64,000 nt of DNA from Saprospiraceae bacterium (GCA_020629515.1 JAHDDE010000001.1:51783-115782); one strand, 5' to 3'; positions 6,924-16,919 are shown, numbered from the stretch's first letter. Notes: generated by a model from the sequence alone, not told the origin. Made by a program: numbers and translations.

Positions 6924-9185
6924 ATGATTATCACCAAGATTAAATATCTTATCCTGTTATTGACAGTTCCAATTATTATTCAAGGTCAGCAATATGCTAA
7001 TCAGAGTAAGATTGATTCTCTGCTGTATCTAATAGACAATACCGATAATGACAGCACTTTATTAAGTTCATATAACTCAATTTCTGACCTATTGATCAAT
7101 GAAGATCATGAGGCATCTATTAATTACCTCCAAAATCTTATAGAAATTTGCGAACAACTCTTATTAAATAAAGAAACAGTACGTACTGAAAAACAGACAA
7201 AATATTATAATCGTCAGATAGCTTGGGGCAACTTCAGAATTGGGCAGATTCTCAATTATTATTTGGAGTACGATAGATCTATTCCTTTTATTGAGAATGC
7301 TATACGAAAAGGGAAAGAACTGAAATGGGAAGATTTAGTTTTTGATTCCTATGATGTTATGCACTTCAACTTCTATAGTTTAAATGAATACGAAAATGGA
7401 ATTAGACTAAATGATGACTATTATGATTATGCGATAGAACATAATAATAAAATGCATCAAAGTACAAGTTTGTACTATAAGGGATGGGTATACTTTGAAC
7501 AAAGGTTAAACAACGAAGCAAGGCTATATTTTGAAAAGAGTCTCCAACTTGCTGAAGAAGCGAATATTCCCGAAAGGATTGCAAGAAGTGAGGACGCTTT
7601 AGGGAGCATTTTATTAGAAGAAGGAAATCACTTCGAGGCTATTAAATATTTTATGAGATCCCTCAATACTTATGAAAAGATTGGCGATATAGCTGGCATT
7701 GCCTATGTCAACGTATGTTTAGCTAATATTTACATAGATCAGCGTGAATATGACAAATCTTTAAAACATCTCGATGTTGCTATAACTATTAAGGAAGATA
7801 ACAATCCAGATTATGAACTAATAGATAACGATTATGAGTATGTCCTCACCTCTCAGGCCAGTGCCTATAGCGGAAAAGGAGACCTTCAAATGGCTAAAAA
7901 TTTACTCCTCAAAGCAATCAAATCGAGTCTCATAAAAGGGAACAACGTGCCATTGGCCGAATCATGGATTGCATTAGGTGATCTTTATCTGCAAGAGGCA
8001 AAAATTGATTCGGCTAAACTACTTTTCACCAAAGCCTTAAACCTCAGTAAAGAGCTAAACTTTAAAGATTATTTGGCTGAGAGTCTTTCAGGTCTTGGTA
8101 GGACCTGTCTACAACAAAAAAAATACGATTGTGCAGAAAATTATTTGTTACGAGCTAAGAGAAGATATGAAGAACTAAAATCTTTAAATGGGCAAAAAGA
8201 TGTGAATCATGCCTTGTATCAGTGCTATGAACAAAATGGAAATAGTAAGAAAGCGCTAACTACTTATAAGTCATACATAGGATTTCGTGACAGTCTAAGT
8301 CGAGAAGAAAATGAAAGAGAGGTAATCAAACAAGAGTATAGTTATCAATATGATAAAAAAGCTTTTGCTGATAGTCTATACTTTGCACAAGAACAAAAAG
8401 AAATCGCTACGCAGCTATCCGTTCAGAAGCAGAGAAGTTGGTTTTTATTCGCTGGATTAGGACTTACTGTGCTATTTGGAGGTTTCATCTTCAACAGGTA
8501 TAAAGTCACTCAAAATCAAAAAAGAATAATTGAAATAGAGAGGGACAAAAGTGATAAACTATTACTCAATATTCTGCCAAGAGAGACTGCCGAAGAACTC
8601 AAATCAGATGGTAAAGTAACAGCTAAATCATATGAAGAAGCCACTGTCTTATTTTCTGATTTTGTCGATTTCACAAAGCTATCATCCCAACATTCCCCCC
8701 ACGAATTGGTTAGTTTGATTGACGAATATTTTACGGCGTTTGATAAAATAATGATTAAGCATAGTGTTGAAAAAATAAAAACTGTAGGAGATGCATATAT
8801 GGCTGTATCAGGAATCCCTAATCCAAATCCTAATCATGCATACAATTGCATGAATGCTGCATTCGAAATGATGGATGCGGTCAAGTCTATCAATATGATT
8901 AAAAAAGAACAGTCTCTACCTTATTTTGATATGCGAATTGGCATTCATAGTGGACCATTGACAAGCGGAGTTGTTGGAGAAAATAAATTTCAGTATGACG
9001 TGTGGGGTGATTCAGTTAATATAGCAAGCCGAATTGAAAGCACTTCTGAAAGAAATAAAATTAATATCTCACAATCTTTTTACGATTTAATAGAGCAACA
9101 CAAGGAAATAAAAATTACTCCAAGAGGTCCAATCAATGCAAAAGGAAAAGGAGTAATAAACATGTATTTTTTAGAGCACTGTTAA
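6924..9185 (+). CDS. Membrane TPR sensor with C-terminal class III adenylate cyclase domain
   Basis: A predicted sensor making cAMP. From the ATG at 6924 the protein has 753 residues: signal peptide (MIITKIKYLILLLTVPIII), about 480 residues of extracytoplasmic TPR repeats, one membrane helix near 505-525, a short helical linker, and a cyclase homology domain from about 572 to the end. Metal-binding aspartates are in LFSDFVDFT and VGDAYM. Purine-selecting positions are the second Lys in EKIKTVGDAYM and the Asp in YDVWGDSVN, which match adenylate rather than guanylate cyclases; DSVNIASRIE carries the transition-state Asn and Arg. An in-frame ATG at 6861 would put 21 polar residues before the signal peptide and is less likely. 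Confidence 0.87.
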   Translation: MIITKIKYLILLLTVPIIIQGQQYANQSKIDSLLYLIDNTDNDSTLLSSYNSISDLLINEDHEASINYLQNLIEICEQLLLNKETVRTEKQTKYYNRQIAWGNFRIGQILNYYLEYDRSIPFIENAIRKGKELKWEDLVFDSYDVMHFNFYSLNEYENGIRLNDDYYDYAIEHNNKMHQSTSLYYKGWVYFEQRLNNEARLYFEKSLQLAEEANIPERIARSEDALGSILLEEGNHFEAIKYFMRSLNTYEKIGDIAGIAYVNVCLANIYIDQREYDKSLKHLDVAITIKEDNNPDYELIDNDYEYVLTSQASAYSGKGDLQMAKNLLLKAIKSSLIKGNNVPLAESWIALGDLYLQEAKIDSAKLLFTKALNLSKELNFKDYLAESLSGLGRTCLQQKKYDCAENYLLRAKRRYEELKSLNGQKDVNHALYQCYEQNGNSKKALTTYKSYIGFRDSLSREENEREVIKQEYSYQYDKKAFADSLYFAQEQKEIATQLSVQKQRSWFLFAGLGLTVLFGGFIFNRYKVTQNQKRIIEIERDKSDKLLLNILPRETAEELKSDGKVTAKSYEEATVLFSDFVDFTKLSSQHSPHELVSLIDEYFTAFDKIMIKHSVEKIKTVGDAYMAVSGIPNPNPNHAYNCMNAAFEMMDAVKSINMIKKEQSLPYFDMRIGIHSGPLTSGVVGENKFQYDVWGDSVNIASRIESTSERNKINISQSFYDLIEQHKEIKITPRGPINAKGKGVINMYFLEHC

Positions 9186-9205
9186 TTTACTTCAATACTT
9201 CTTTA

Positions 9206-11341
9206 CTATCCTTTGATGCCAAAGGTCATAGTCTCATTCATGTTAAAATACATAAAGGAGAGTATATCAGCATACTCGTCCAATATTTTTGATGTTGGCT
9301 TCCCAGCACCATGACCCGCACTCGTTTCTACTCTAATAAGAACGGGATTATCACCATTATGTTGATGTTGTAATTCAGATGCAAATTTAAAAGAATGGGC
9401 TGGCACTACTCTGTCATCGTGATCTGCGGTAGTGATCATTGTCGCTGGATAAGCTCCTGGCTTAACATTATGCAAAGGGCTATACTTAATAAGATATTCA
9501 AAATCATCTGGATTATCACTACTACCATAGTCATCGACCCAAGCCCAACCTATAGTGAATTTATGGTATCTCAACATATCCAATACCCCAACAGCTGGAA
9601 AAGCCACCTTGTAGAGATCAGGGCGTTGAGTCATACATGCCCCAACTAACAATCCTCCATTACTTCCCCCTCTGATGGCGAGCTTTTCTGAATTGGTATA
9701 CCCTTCTCTTATCAAATATTCTGCTGCGGATTGGAAATCATCAAATACATTTTGTTTCCTTTCTTTTGTACCCGCCTTATGCCACTCTTTACCAAACTCT
9801 CCTCCTCCTCTTAAATTTACAACCGCATATATTCCATCATTTTCAAGAATAGGTAGATTAGTGACACTAAAACCAGGAAGAAGCGAAATATCAAATCCTC
9901 CATAGCCATAAAGCATAGTTGGATTACTACCGTCCAACTTAAGATCTTTACGATGAGTTACAAACATTGGAACATCTGTTCCATCATAACTTTTAAACCA
10001 AAGTTGCTTGGTGATATAATTATCAAAATCGAAGTTAATATCTGGTGCTTTGAACACCTTATAAGTCATCTGATCTGTATCTAATGAATAAATACTCGTT
10101 GGAACAGTAAAGGATGAAAATGAGAAAAACGCCTCATTGTCAGACTTTTTACCACTTAGTCCTCCAATATTACCAATCCCAGGTAATTTTAAATCATCAA
10201 TATATTGACCATCAAGATCAAACACCTTTACTTGACTTGAGGCATTATGTATATACTCAGCAAATATCTTTTCACCTACTATTGAGAGCGTTTGAAGCAC
10301 ATCTTGTGATTCAGGAATTACCACAGACGCACCTGAACTTAGGTTATTAGCATCTATTGATATCAACTTTTTTCTGGGGGCATCAGCATTAGTTAAAAAC
10401 AATAGTTTGCTATCATCATTATCAATAAGATTATAATCAGCCGTAAAACCTCCAAAGACCTCAATAATTTTTCCATCTGAATCTAAATCTTTGATTTTCA
10501 CAGAATTGCCACTGGTTGACTCAGATTCAGAAATGACTAAATATCGTTCATCTTCAGTAGTAGTAGCATACACATTTCTAAGTGGATGATCATCATTCTT
10601 ATAAATTAATTCATCTTGCTCCTGATCATCTCCCAACTTATGATAATACAAAGAGTGATATTCATTAATACCTGACAATTCATCTCCATCATTAGACGTC
10701 GGATAACGGCTATAAAAAAATCCATCCCCATACCAAGATATTCCAGAAAACTTAATCCAATTTAATTGATCTGATAGCTCTTCCATTGTTTCTAAATTAA
10801 GTATGTGAGCTGATCGCCAATCAGAGCCGCCTTCAGATTTAAAATAAGCCAAATATTTGCCATTCTTACTAAAATCAAGCCCCGCCAAAGATGTTGTTCC
10901 ATCCTCTGAAAACTCATTAGGATCTATTATAACTACATCGTCACCCCCTTCCACAATTTTATATAGTACACTCTGATTTTGCAGACCATCATTCTTGAAA
11001 TAATAATAATTTTCAGACTCTTTAAAAGGACTACTAAACTTTTCATAATTCCATAGTTCTTCTAACCTCTCACGTACATCATCTTTAAAATCAATATTAT
11101 CCAAATAGGATGAAGTCACTTCATTTTGTGCTATGACCCAATCCTTTGTTCGATCACTATTATCATCTTCTAACCACCTATAACTATCAACTATAGTTGT
11201 ACCATGATAATCATCTACTATAGAGCTATCTCTATCAACTTCGGGATAAACAACCTCTATCTTATCTAACTTCATAGGAGTGTCTTGACATGACAAAAAA
11301 ACAACAAATAATAAACCAGAGATAACTTTTAAATTGAACAT
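9206..11341 (-). CDS. Prolyl oligopeptidase family serine peptidase, lipoprotein
   Basis: A 711-residue S9A prolyl oligopeptidase, cleaving after proline in short peptides. The N-terminus is a lipoprotein signal (VVFLSC, lipidation Cys18), so the enzyme is probably tethered in the periplasm or outer membrane. A seven-bladed propeller (about 75-430) precedes the C-terminal alpha/beta hydrolase domain. The triad is Ser560 in RGGSNGG, an Asp within DHDD (about 640-643) and His677 in AGHGAG. Its end lies 20 bases from the convergent cyclase gene. Lipid-anchored S9A enzymes are common in marine Bacteroidota and probably take part in peptide scavenging. Confidence 0.93.
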   Translation of the reverse strand: MFNLKVISGLLFVVFLSCQDTPMKLDKIEVVYPEVDRDSSIVDDYHGTTIVDSYRWLEDDNSDRTKDWVIAQNEVTSSYLDNIDFKDDVRERLEELWNYEKFSSPFKESENYYYFKNDGLQNQSVLYKIVEGGDDVVIIDPNEFSEDGTTSLAGLDFSKNGKYLAYFKSEGGSDWRSAHILNLETMEELSDQLNWIKFSGISWYGDGFFYSRYPTSNDGDELSGINEYHSLYYHKLGDDQEQDELIYKNDDHPLRNVYATTTEDERYLVISESESTSGNSVKIKDLDSDGKIIEVFGGFTADYNLIDNDDSKLLFLTNADAPRKKLISIDANNLSSGASVVIPESQDVLQTLSIVGEKIFAEYIHNASSQVKVFDLDGQYIDDLKLPGIGNIGGLSGKKSDNEAFFSFSSFTVPTSIYSLDTDQMTYKVFKAPDINFDFDNYITKQLWFKSYDGTDVPMFVTHRKDLKLDGSNPTMLYGYGGFDISLLPGFSVTNLPILENDGIYAVVNLRGGGEFGKEWHKAGTKERKQNVFDDFQSAAEYLIREGYTNSEKLAIRGGSNGGLLVGACMTQRPDLYKVAFPAVGVLDMLRYHKFTIGWAWVDDYGSSDNPDDFEYLIKYSPLHNVKPGAYPATMITTADHDDRVVPAHSFKFASELQHQHNGDNPVLIRVETSAGHGAGKPTSKILDEYADILSFMYFNMNETMTFGIKG

Positions 11342-11435
11342 ATATATTAAATTATCATATAATTATGTAGAGTCGTACCTTTAGGGATTATTGGAAAGGA
11401 TAGAATCTTTCTCCAATTTATAAATACAATCTTAT

Positions 11436-11993
11436 ATGAAACTAATATTGCTTATTCTTTTCACGGCATTGATGTCATCACACCTTCAAAATACCGAAAA
11501 TAATTGTGAGATTGTATTTGATGGTATTGACTTAAGTTCAAAACTTTATAGAAAAGAAATCGTTCCGCAAAAGTTATTTTACTTTACCCCCGATGAGATT
11601 AAAAATAATATTCAGCAAGGTAACCTTATAGAAGCATTTGGGCAGATGATGAGAGTAGAAGATAATTATTATCTCAATCTTAATTTATCCCTCTATAGCA
11701 AAAAGGCTTCCGAACAATATGGTTCGATAGATAAAGGAAGTTCATTGCATGTTAAAATGATCAATGGTCAATCATATAAAATCCCCTGTCGAGCAGGCAG
11801 TTATGGGCAAAAAGTTAATTTTCAGAAAAACTATATTTATCCCGTTAGCTATTCAATTGATAAAAGTTTATCAAAGAAGTTAACCAAATCGGAAATAGAT
11901 AAGATTGGAATAGAATGGTCATCAGGATACGAAGAATATGTAATCTATGAGCTTGATTTTTTCATAAACCAGATAGCATGTCTGAATCGTTAA
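11436..11993 (+). CDS. Secreted protein of unknown function
   Basis: A 185-residue protein with a clear signal peptide (MKLILLILFTALMSS) and no further membrane segment. The mature part has three cysteines (about residues 24, 118 and 182), two of which could form a disulfide. I recognise no domain. Its last 16 bases overlap the start of the miaE gene, so the two are translationally close, yet an exported protein and a tRNA hydroxylase have no obvious joint role. Upstream, TACCTTTA resembles the TAnnTTTG promoter box with one mismatch. Confidence 0.7.
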   Translation: MKLILLILFTALMSSHLQNTENNCEIVFDGIDLSSKLYRKEIVPQKLFYFTPDEIKNNIQQGNLIEAFGQMMRVEDNYYLNLNLSLYSKKASEQYGSIDKGSSLHVKMINGQSYKIPCRAGSYGQKVNFQKNYIYPVSYSIDKSLSKKLTKSEIDKIGIEWSSGYEEYVIYELDFFINQIACLNR

Positions 11994-12586
11994 AAAGCAA
12001 GACTACACTTGGACTCGAACTCCCGACAGATCCAAGATGGGTTAATTTAGCAGAAAAATCGCTTCAAGATATACTAACAGATCATGCATATTGCGAACAG
12101 AAAGCAGCCTCAACGTGTATATCTTTAATTACAATGTATCCAGAAAAAGAGGAACTCTTAGAAGAGGTTATGCCTGTTGTTACTGAAGAATGGGGGCACT
12201 TTCGGTTAGTAATTGCTGAACTAAAAAAAAGGAATTTAACATTAGGTAGACAACGTAAAGATGAATACGTACATGAACTACTCAAGTTTCAGAAAAAAGG
12301 AGGCAGTTATGAAGATCGTTTATTAGAAAAACTGTTGACTTGTGCTCTAATCGAAGCCCGTTCGTGTGAGCGATTTAGATTATTATCACTTCATATTTCA
12401 GATCCAGCATTAAGAGAATTTTATCATGGCTTTATGGTTTCGGAAGCAGGACATTACAAGATGTTCTTACGTCTCGCTAAACTCTATGCTGGCGAAGAAA
12501 AAGCCTCAAAGCGATGGAGAGAATATTTAGAATTTGAAGCTGGATTAATGGCAACGTTTTCGGCTACAGGAGACCGCATGCACTAA
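11978..12586 (+). CDS. miaE: tRNA-(ms2io6A)-hydroxylase, MiaE-like diiron protein
   Basis: A 202-residue ferritin-like non-haem diiron monooxygenase of the MiaE family, which hydroxylates the isopentenyl side chain of ms2i6A at position 37 of tRNAs reading UNN codons. The four-helix ligand set is visible: Glu40 (AYCEQKAAS), Glu71-x-x-His74 (EEWGHF), Glu126 (IEARSCERF) and Glu156-x-x-His159 (SEAGHY). The length fits the family. The start overlaps the preceding secreted-protein gene by 16 bases. The enzyme needs MiaA and MiaB products, which are not in this window. Confidence 0.9.
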   Translation: MSESLKSKTTLGLELPTDPRWVNLAEKSLQDILTDHAYCEQKAASTCISLITMYPEKEELLEEVMPVVTEEWGHFRLVIAELKKRNLTLGRQRKDEYVHELLKFQKKGGSYEDRLLEKLLTCALIEARSCERFRLLSLHISDPALREFYHGFMVSEAGHYKMFLRLAKLYAGEEKASKRWREYLEFEAGLMATFSATGDRMH

Positions 12587-12592
12587 ATAAAA

Positions 12593-12619
12593 AAGCCCAT
12601 AGTTAATAACTATGAGCTT
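12593..12619 (-). terminator. Terminator for the TPR/PD40/SPOR gene
   Basis: On the minus strand this reads as a stem CATAGTT/AACTATG extended by AGC/GGC-type pairs with a 3-base loop, followed by CTTTTTTATTT. It lies just beyond the stop codon of the minus-strand gene ending at 12650 and between convergent genes. On the plus strand no U-tract follows, so it acts mainly on minus-strand transcripts. Confidence 0.65.
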
Positions 12620-12649
12620 CAAACTATATATTACTTGGTATTTTTTTAC

Positions 12650-14689
12650 TTATCGAGTAGTTATTTTCCTAAGAACACCTCCTTCATCAACCACTAACTC
12701 TGCATCACGCCACCCTCTATTAATAGCCATAATTCTTGCCTTTTTCGCTTCTTCGATAGTAGCAAAACCACCTAAAACAAAAATTGTCCAGTTTCCTTTT
12801 GTCCATTGTTCTAATCTCCCAGCATCCTTTATTGCATCTACATTAAACTTCAAGGGATCGTTGTAAGAAGCTAACTTAACTTTGTATTGACTACTTATGT
12901 TATAATCATCCACAAATGTGCTATTTGAGTTATATTCAGAAGCATTAATTAACTCGAAATTAGAAACTGCGAGTACATCAGTTGTAATAAATGCATCTGT
13001 AAATCCTCTATTCTTAACTGAGTACAAAATAGACTCAGCCTCACTTTTTGAAGAATAGTAACCTAATCTAATCTTTACTGCATTTGGCTTAAAGAATCTA
13101 TATAAACTTCCATATGACTCCACACTTGTGTAATTCGATAATTTGCCATTTGATTGAGCCAGTGAAGCTAACTGTATAAAATACACTTCTTGGTTATCAT
13201 ACTCTTCTGTTAGCACTTCCGTTAGCGTCGCTCCTTCAAAATCAAACAAAGCTTCTGATTCAAAAGTCACTGTCTCAGAGCTACTTACAGGGATAACCGT
13301 AGCTTCTGTAATTTCACCTTCCTCAAGATCTAAAAAGCTATCTGAACCATTAGCTATTGCCAATTCATCTAAATTAACTGCTTCAGGTACCGCTACTTCT
13401 ATCACATCGGCAATTAATTCTTCTTCTTGAGCCAAAGGATACGCTATATAAATATCGTCCTTACCTCTTCCGCCTAATCTATTTGAGCTATAATAAAAAT
13501 CACCTGTATTCTGATCAACTACAAAATAATAATCATCAGAAGGAGAATTTATTCCTTTACCCATATTTTTTGCCTCTGTCCAACTACCATTATCCGCTCT
13601 CGAAGAGAAAATATCATATCCACCTAATCCAAATTTGTAATCGGAAGAAAAGTACAACTCTTCACCGTCAAAGTAGGGTGTTATTTCGTTACCTGACGAA
13701 TTAATTGCTGGGCCTAAGTTCTCTGGTGCAGACCACTTTCCATCTTTAAAGTAGCTCACATAAATGTCAAATCCACCATAACCTCCGGGACGATTAGAAG
13801 CAAAATATAAGGCACTGCCATTAAACCCTAAGCTTGGGAAAGCATAACTATATTCTACTTGATTATATGGAAATGGCTTAGCATCAGCAAAATCTCCATT
13901 GTCATCAGTAAAAGCAAAATAAATGCTCATATCGGATTCATCCGTAAAAACAAAATTCGACGACTTACTAAAGTTATTGCGCATAAATGCCACCATCCTT
14001 CCATCTCGCGAGTAACTCAATGGACCGATATTATGCGTTTCCTTGAAGTCTGGTCTAAGAAAAGAAAGCCCTTTAGTGGATCCTCCTTCTTTTAAGACCA
14101 CATATAATTGATTTCCTTTTTGATTGATATAGCTACTATTGAGCTTGTCGTTTTCTCTTTTCAAATCTTCTCTAAATGAAGAAAAGACAATCTTGTCTTT
14201 GAAAAAAGCAGGACCGAAATCGGCCTCTTCAGAATTACCATCAAAAGAAAGGACATCAAATTGGTCTTTAGCCTGTAGCAGTTCTTTAGCATATTCATTA
14301 TTACTGATCCAATAATCCGCCATTGTGGGGTTAATAGCGTTGTAGGATGCGTACCATGAAGATGCCTGATTATACAAACCGACCTTTTTAAGTGTATGAG
14401 CATAATTCAATTGGTATTCTGGGCTCAAGTCTCCACTTAATTCAAAAGCTTTTTCATAAGCTCTCAAGGCCTCCAAAGGTTGATTAGTCATCCTATAAGC
14501 TTCAGCTAATTGAGCATGAGCCTTAGCATGAGTAGGATTCATCGAAATAAAAGAATTATAATTCTTAATCGCAAGATCAAATGCCTTTAAGGAAAGTAAT
14601 TTATCCGCTTTCTTAATGTCTTTTTGCCCACTTAAAGCAAACGTCATCATCATCGCTGTTAAGAAGCCTAAAATTATCTTTAGTTTCAT
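12650..14689 (-). CDS. TPR / PD40 beta-propeller protein with C-terminal SPOR-like repeats
   Basis: A 679-residue exported protein. Order: signal peptide (about 1-21), TPR-like helices (about 25-130), PD40/WD40-like propeller with repeated SS(N/D)RPGGYGGFD-type blades (about 140-430), an acidic linker, and two SPOR-like segments (about 500-575 and 600-675) instead of an OmpA domain. The N-terminal two thirds resemble the PorE-like protein at 34070-36076. SPOR modules bind denuded peptidoglycan glycans, so this may be another cell-wall anchor for an envelope machine. A TATATTTG promoter box lies 65 bases upstream. The link to Type IX secretion is inferred only from architecture. Confidence 0.75.
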   Translation of the reverse strand: MKLKIILGFLTAMMMTFALSGQKDIKKADKLLSLKAFDLAIKNYNSFISMNPTHAKAHAQLAEAYRMTNQPLEALRAYEKAFELSGDLSPEYQLNYAHTLKKVGLYNQASSWYASYNAINPTMADYWISNNEYAKELLQAKDQFDVLSFDGNSEEADFGPAFFKDKIVFSSFREDLKRENDKLNSSYINQKGNQLYVVLKEGGSTKGLSFLRPDFKETHNIGPLSYSRDGRMVAFMRNNFSKSSNFVFTDESDMSIYFAFTDDNGDFADAKPFPYNQVEYSYAFPSLGFNGSALYFASNRPGGYGGFDIYVSYFKDGKWSAPENLGPAINSSGNEITPYFDGEELYFSSDYKFGLGGYDIFSSRADNGSWTEAKNMGKGINSPSDDYYFVVDQNTGDFYYSSNRLGGRGKDDIYIAYPLAQEEELIADVIEVAVPEAVNLDELAIANGSDSFLDLEEGEITEATVIPVSSSETVTFESEALFDFEGATLTEVLTEEYDNQEVYFIQLASLAQSNGKLSNYTSVESYGSLYRFFKPNAVKIRLGYYSSKSEAESILYSVKNRGFTDAFITTDVLAVSNFELINASEYNSNSTFVDDYNISSQYKVKLASYNDPLKFNVDAIKDAGRLEQWTKGNWTIFVLGGFATIEEAKKARIMAINRGWRDAELVVDEGGVLRKITTR

Positions 14690-14754
14690 GGTAATCTTTT
14701 AAAATACTACATATTAAAGACTGCAATAATTTAAAACTTATTGCTGATTAGTAA

Positions 14755-14762
14755 CAAATATA
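14755..14762 (-). promoter_or_regulatory. Bacteroidota -7 box (TATATTTG)
   Basis: On the minus strand the sequence TATATTTG matches the Bacteroidota consensus TAnnTTTG exactly, 65 bases before the ATG of the TPR/PD40/SPOR gene. No clear TTG is seen at the -33 position. Confidence 0.4.
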
Positions 14763-14804
14763 TTAAATATATTCTGAATATGTATCTTTATGAATCTTTT
14801 TAAG

Positions 14805-15779
14805 TTAGGCTTCTTTAGATCCATCGAGGTAGCTCATAAGGCCAACCAATATCAAGCCCATAATAAAAGATAAGACAACGATAGCAAGCTTAGGATTCTC
14901 AAAACTTTGATAAAAAGCAGGCACCACATTAATTTCGTCTAAAATTTTAAACAACTCTTCATTAGGTAATGATACATTGTTTATTTCTACGACCTCCGTG
15001 GTCTCCTTATTGAATGCCGTTTTTATAAACTTCCAAGGCCACAATTTATTCAATGAACCTAATAATATACCTATTAAAAAACCCATGGTGGAATTGGCAT
15101 AATTATTAAACAAGTATGAAAGAATCCTTGCAAAAGAAAAAAGGCCTGTTAGTATTCCAGCTGCTAAAACAGCTAAAGTCAACAATTGCCCATCAGAAAT
15201 ATCTCCGGATAAAACATCCTTTAAGGATCCTATGACTATATGATATAGACCAAAAAGAAGCAAAATAAAACTACCCGATATCCCTGGCAACATTAAAGCA
15301 GAAACTGCTATACTCCCTGCAAAAAAGATATAAAAAAGATTCTCAGACCCTGATGAAGGCGTTAGCGTAGTAATAATATATGATAAAATTGCACCTGATA
15401 TAGCTAACAAAATTGATTTGGCTTCCCATTTCACATTTTTTCCTAAGTATACTGCGGATGCGAGAACAAGTCCAAAAAAGAACCCCCATAATGGTTCCTT
15501 TTGGGTTTCTATTAAGTGAGTAATCAGTACTACTCCTATCAAAAGCCCTGCTGCCATGCCACCTAAAAGAAATAATAGGAATGAGCCATTCACTGTTTTC
15601 CAAAAAACCTTAATATCCTTGAAAAGCAAGGATAAGTTAGAGGGAGTTATAGACTTAATAGTTTCTATTAATTCTTGATATATTCCTGTTATAAATGCTA
15701 TGGTACCCCCGGATACTCCAGGGATAGCTTCAGCTATCCCCATAAAAGCCCCTTTTACTATTAAACTTAGATTTTTCAT
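14805..15779 (-). CDS. DUF368 membrane protein, PopT-type polyprenyl-phosphate transporter
   Basis: A 324-residue DUF368 protein with about eight to ten membrane helices. Two inverted-repeat signatures are visible: AEAIPGVSGGT near residues 17-27 and ALMLPGISGSF in the second half. DUF368 members have been shown in other bacteria to recycle undecaprenyl phosphate across the membrane, so the same role is likely here. It is the last gene of the gldA-gldF-gldG-phospholipase set, with 3 bases to the previous gene. UppP, the matching pyrophosphatase, is encoded about 5 kb away in the next operon. A soluble insertion of about 50 residues lies near 235-285, before the last helix. Confidence 0.82.
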   Translation of the reverse strand: MKNLSLIVKGAFMGIAEAIPGVSGGTIAFITGIYQELIETIKSITPSNLSLLFKDIKVFWKTVNGSFLLFLLGGMAAGLLIGVVLITHLIETQKEPLWGFFFGLVLASAVYLGKNVKWEAKSILLAISGAILSYIITTLTPSSGSENLFYIFFAGSIAVSALMLPGISGSFILLLFGLYHIVIGSLKDVLSGDISDGQLLTLAVLAAGILTGLFSFARILSYLFNNYANSTMGFLIGILLGSLNKLWPWKFIKTAFNKETTEVVEINNVSLPNEELFKILDEINVVPAFYQSFENPKLAIVVLSFIMGLILVGLMSYLDGSKEA

Positions 15780-15782
15780 ATA

Positions 15783-16919
15783 CTAATTTCTGAGTTGATG
15801 GTTTTCCATTAAATCGATGGAGATAACTTCGTCCATCCTTTGATAGCCCAATTCTGGCATACCGGCATTAACCCATGCAGTATACCAAACCGAACTAATG
15901 GCTATGATGGCTTTCTGCATTTGAGTTTCTACCATTCCTTTCATTTCCTTTTGATATTCCGCCGCATATTCAGGACATTCTAAGCGAGCGACTCTACCAT
16001 TCCTCTCGTCATAACAAAACAGGCGGTCGGGGGGCAATCTATTTTTGACCTTATTCTCGCCCTCCAATACATCAATGACAAGACTATGTGAGTGCTCAAT
16101 AATATCCCAAAAGTACTTATCGATATCTTTAATAAAATCTGCTTTCCCTAAGAAAAAGTCATATTGATCTTCAGCAAAAAGTTCTGGAATACGAGTTTCC
16201 CAAAAAGCATGTATTCCTACTTGATTTGTTAGCTGTCCATTATAATTTTTTGTAGTATGCAGAGGGACATGAGCATCGGCAATATAATGACCTAACTCTG
16301 CACTGTACCTCAATATTGATTCAACATCTTCATCCAAAAAGGAATTTTCCAATCTATAATAATAGTCTATCAGATGATAAGGTAATATACCATGTGCAGA
16401 AAACTGATCAATTATAGTAACTTGATATGGAGTCGTTTGGGTATCAATATCCTGCATCGTCAACCTTCCTTCTGACAAGATTTTCCACCAATTCTGTTCA
16501 TAAAACATATTAATCAATGTATCAATCTCATAATTATCACTCTTGATCTCTTCAAAAGACATAATCTTCTTACGGCCAGAACTTAGATTGGTGATTTCCA
16601 CATGGGCTTTGAGATGTATTATCTTTTTGAGCGAATAAGACTTCAATTGTTCACGTTCGGACTCTCCCCAATGATCTAAATCAATGAAATGCCTGGGTCC
16701 TTCAGCCTTAACCCCATATCTTCTTTTGTCAGGATCTATAGCATGATTTTGGATGTATATTAAATTGTTCTTGTAGAATCCTAAAAGCTCTGTGGGTAAG
16801 GTGAAAATCGCCATCCTATTTATCAACCTATGACCATAAAAACCCCATTCTTCAATTGTAAAAGAAAATAATAACCCTAACGAAATGATCACGAAAAGTA
16901 TGAACCTATTTCTTAGCAT
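15783..16919 (-). CDS. Zinc-dependent phospholipase C / S1-P1 nuclease-fold protein
   Basis: A 378-residue exported protein with the trinuclear-zinc fold shared by bacterial phospholipase C and S1/P1 nucleases. After an N-terminal hydrophobic signal comes EEWGFYGH; Trp25 would become the N-terminal ligand after cleavage and His30 follows. Further ligands are His77 (PRHFIDLDHWG), His211, Asp215 and His221 (GHYIADAHVPLH), and His237/Glu241 (IHAFWE). The H-x3-E spacing with Glu resembles phospholipase C more than S1 nuclease, which has Asp there. It overlaps gldG by 14 bases. Substrate (phospholipid or nucleic acid) is not decided by sequence. Confidence 0.78.
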   Translation of the reverse strand: MLRNRFILFVIISLGLLFSFTIEEWGFYGHRLINRMAIFTLPTELLGFYKNNLIYIQNHAIDPDKRRYGVKAEGPRHFIDLDHWGESEREQLKSYSLKKIIHLKAHVEITNLSSGRKKIMSFEEIKSDNYEIDTLINMFYEQNWWKILSEGRLTMQDIDTQTTPYQVTIIDQFSAHGILPYHLIDYYYRLENSFLDEDVESILRYSAELGHYIADAHVPLHTTKNYNGQLTNQVGIHAFWETRIPELFAEDQYDFFLGKADFIKDIDKYFWDIIEHSHSLVIDVLEGENKVKNRLPPDRLFCYDERNGRVARLECPEYAAEYQKEMKGMVETQMQKAIIAISSVWYTAWVNAGMPELGYQRMDEVISIDLMENHQLRN

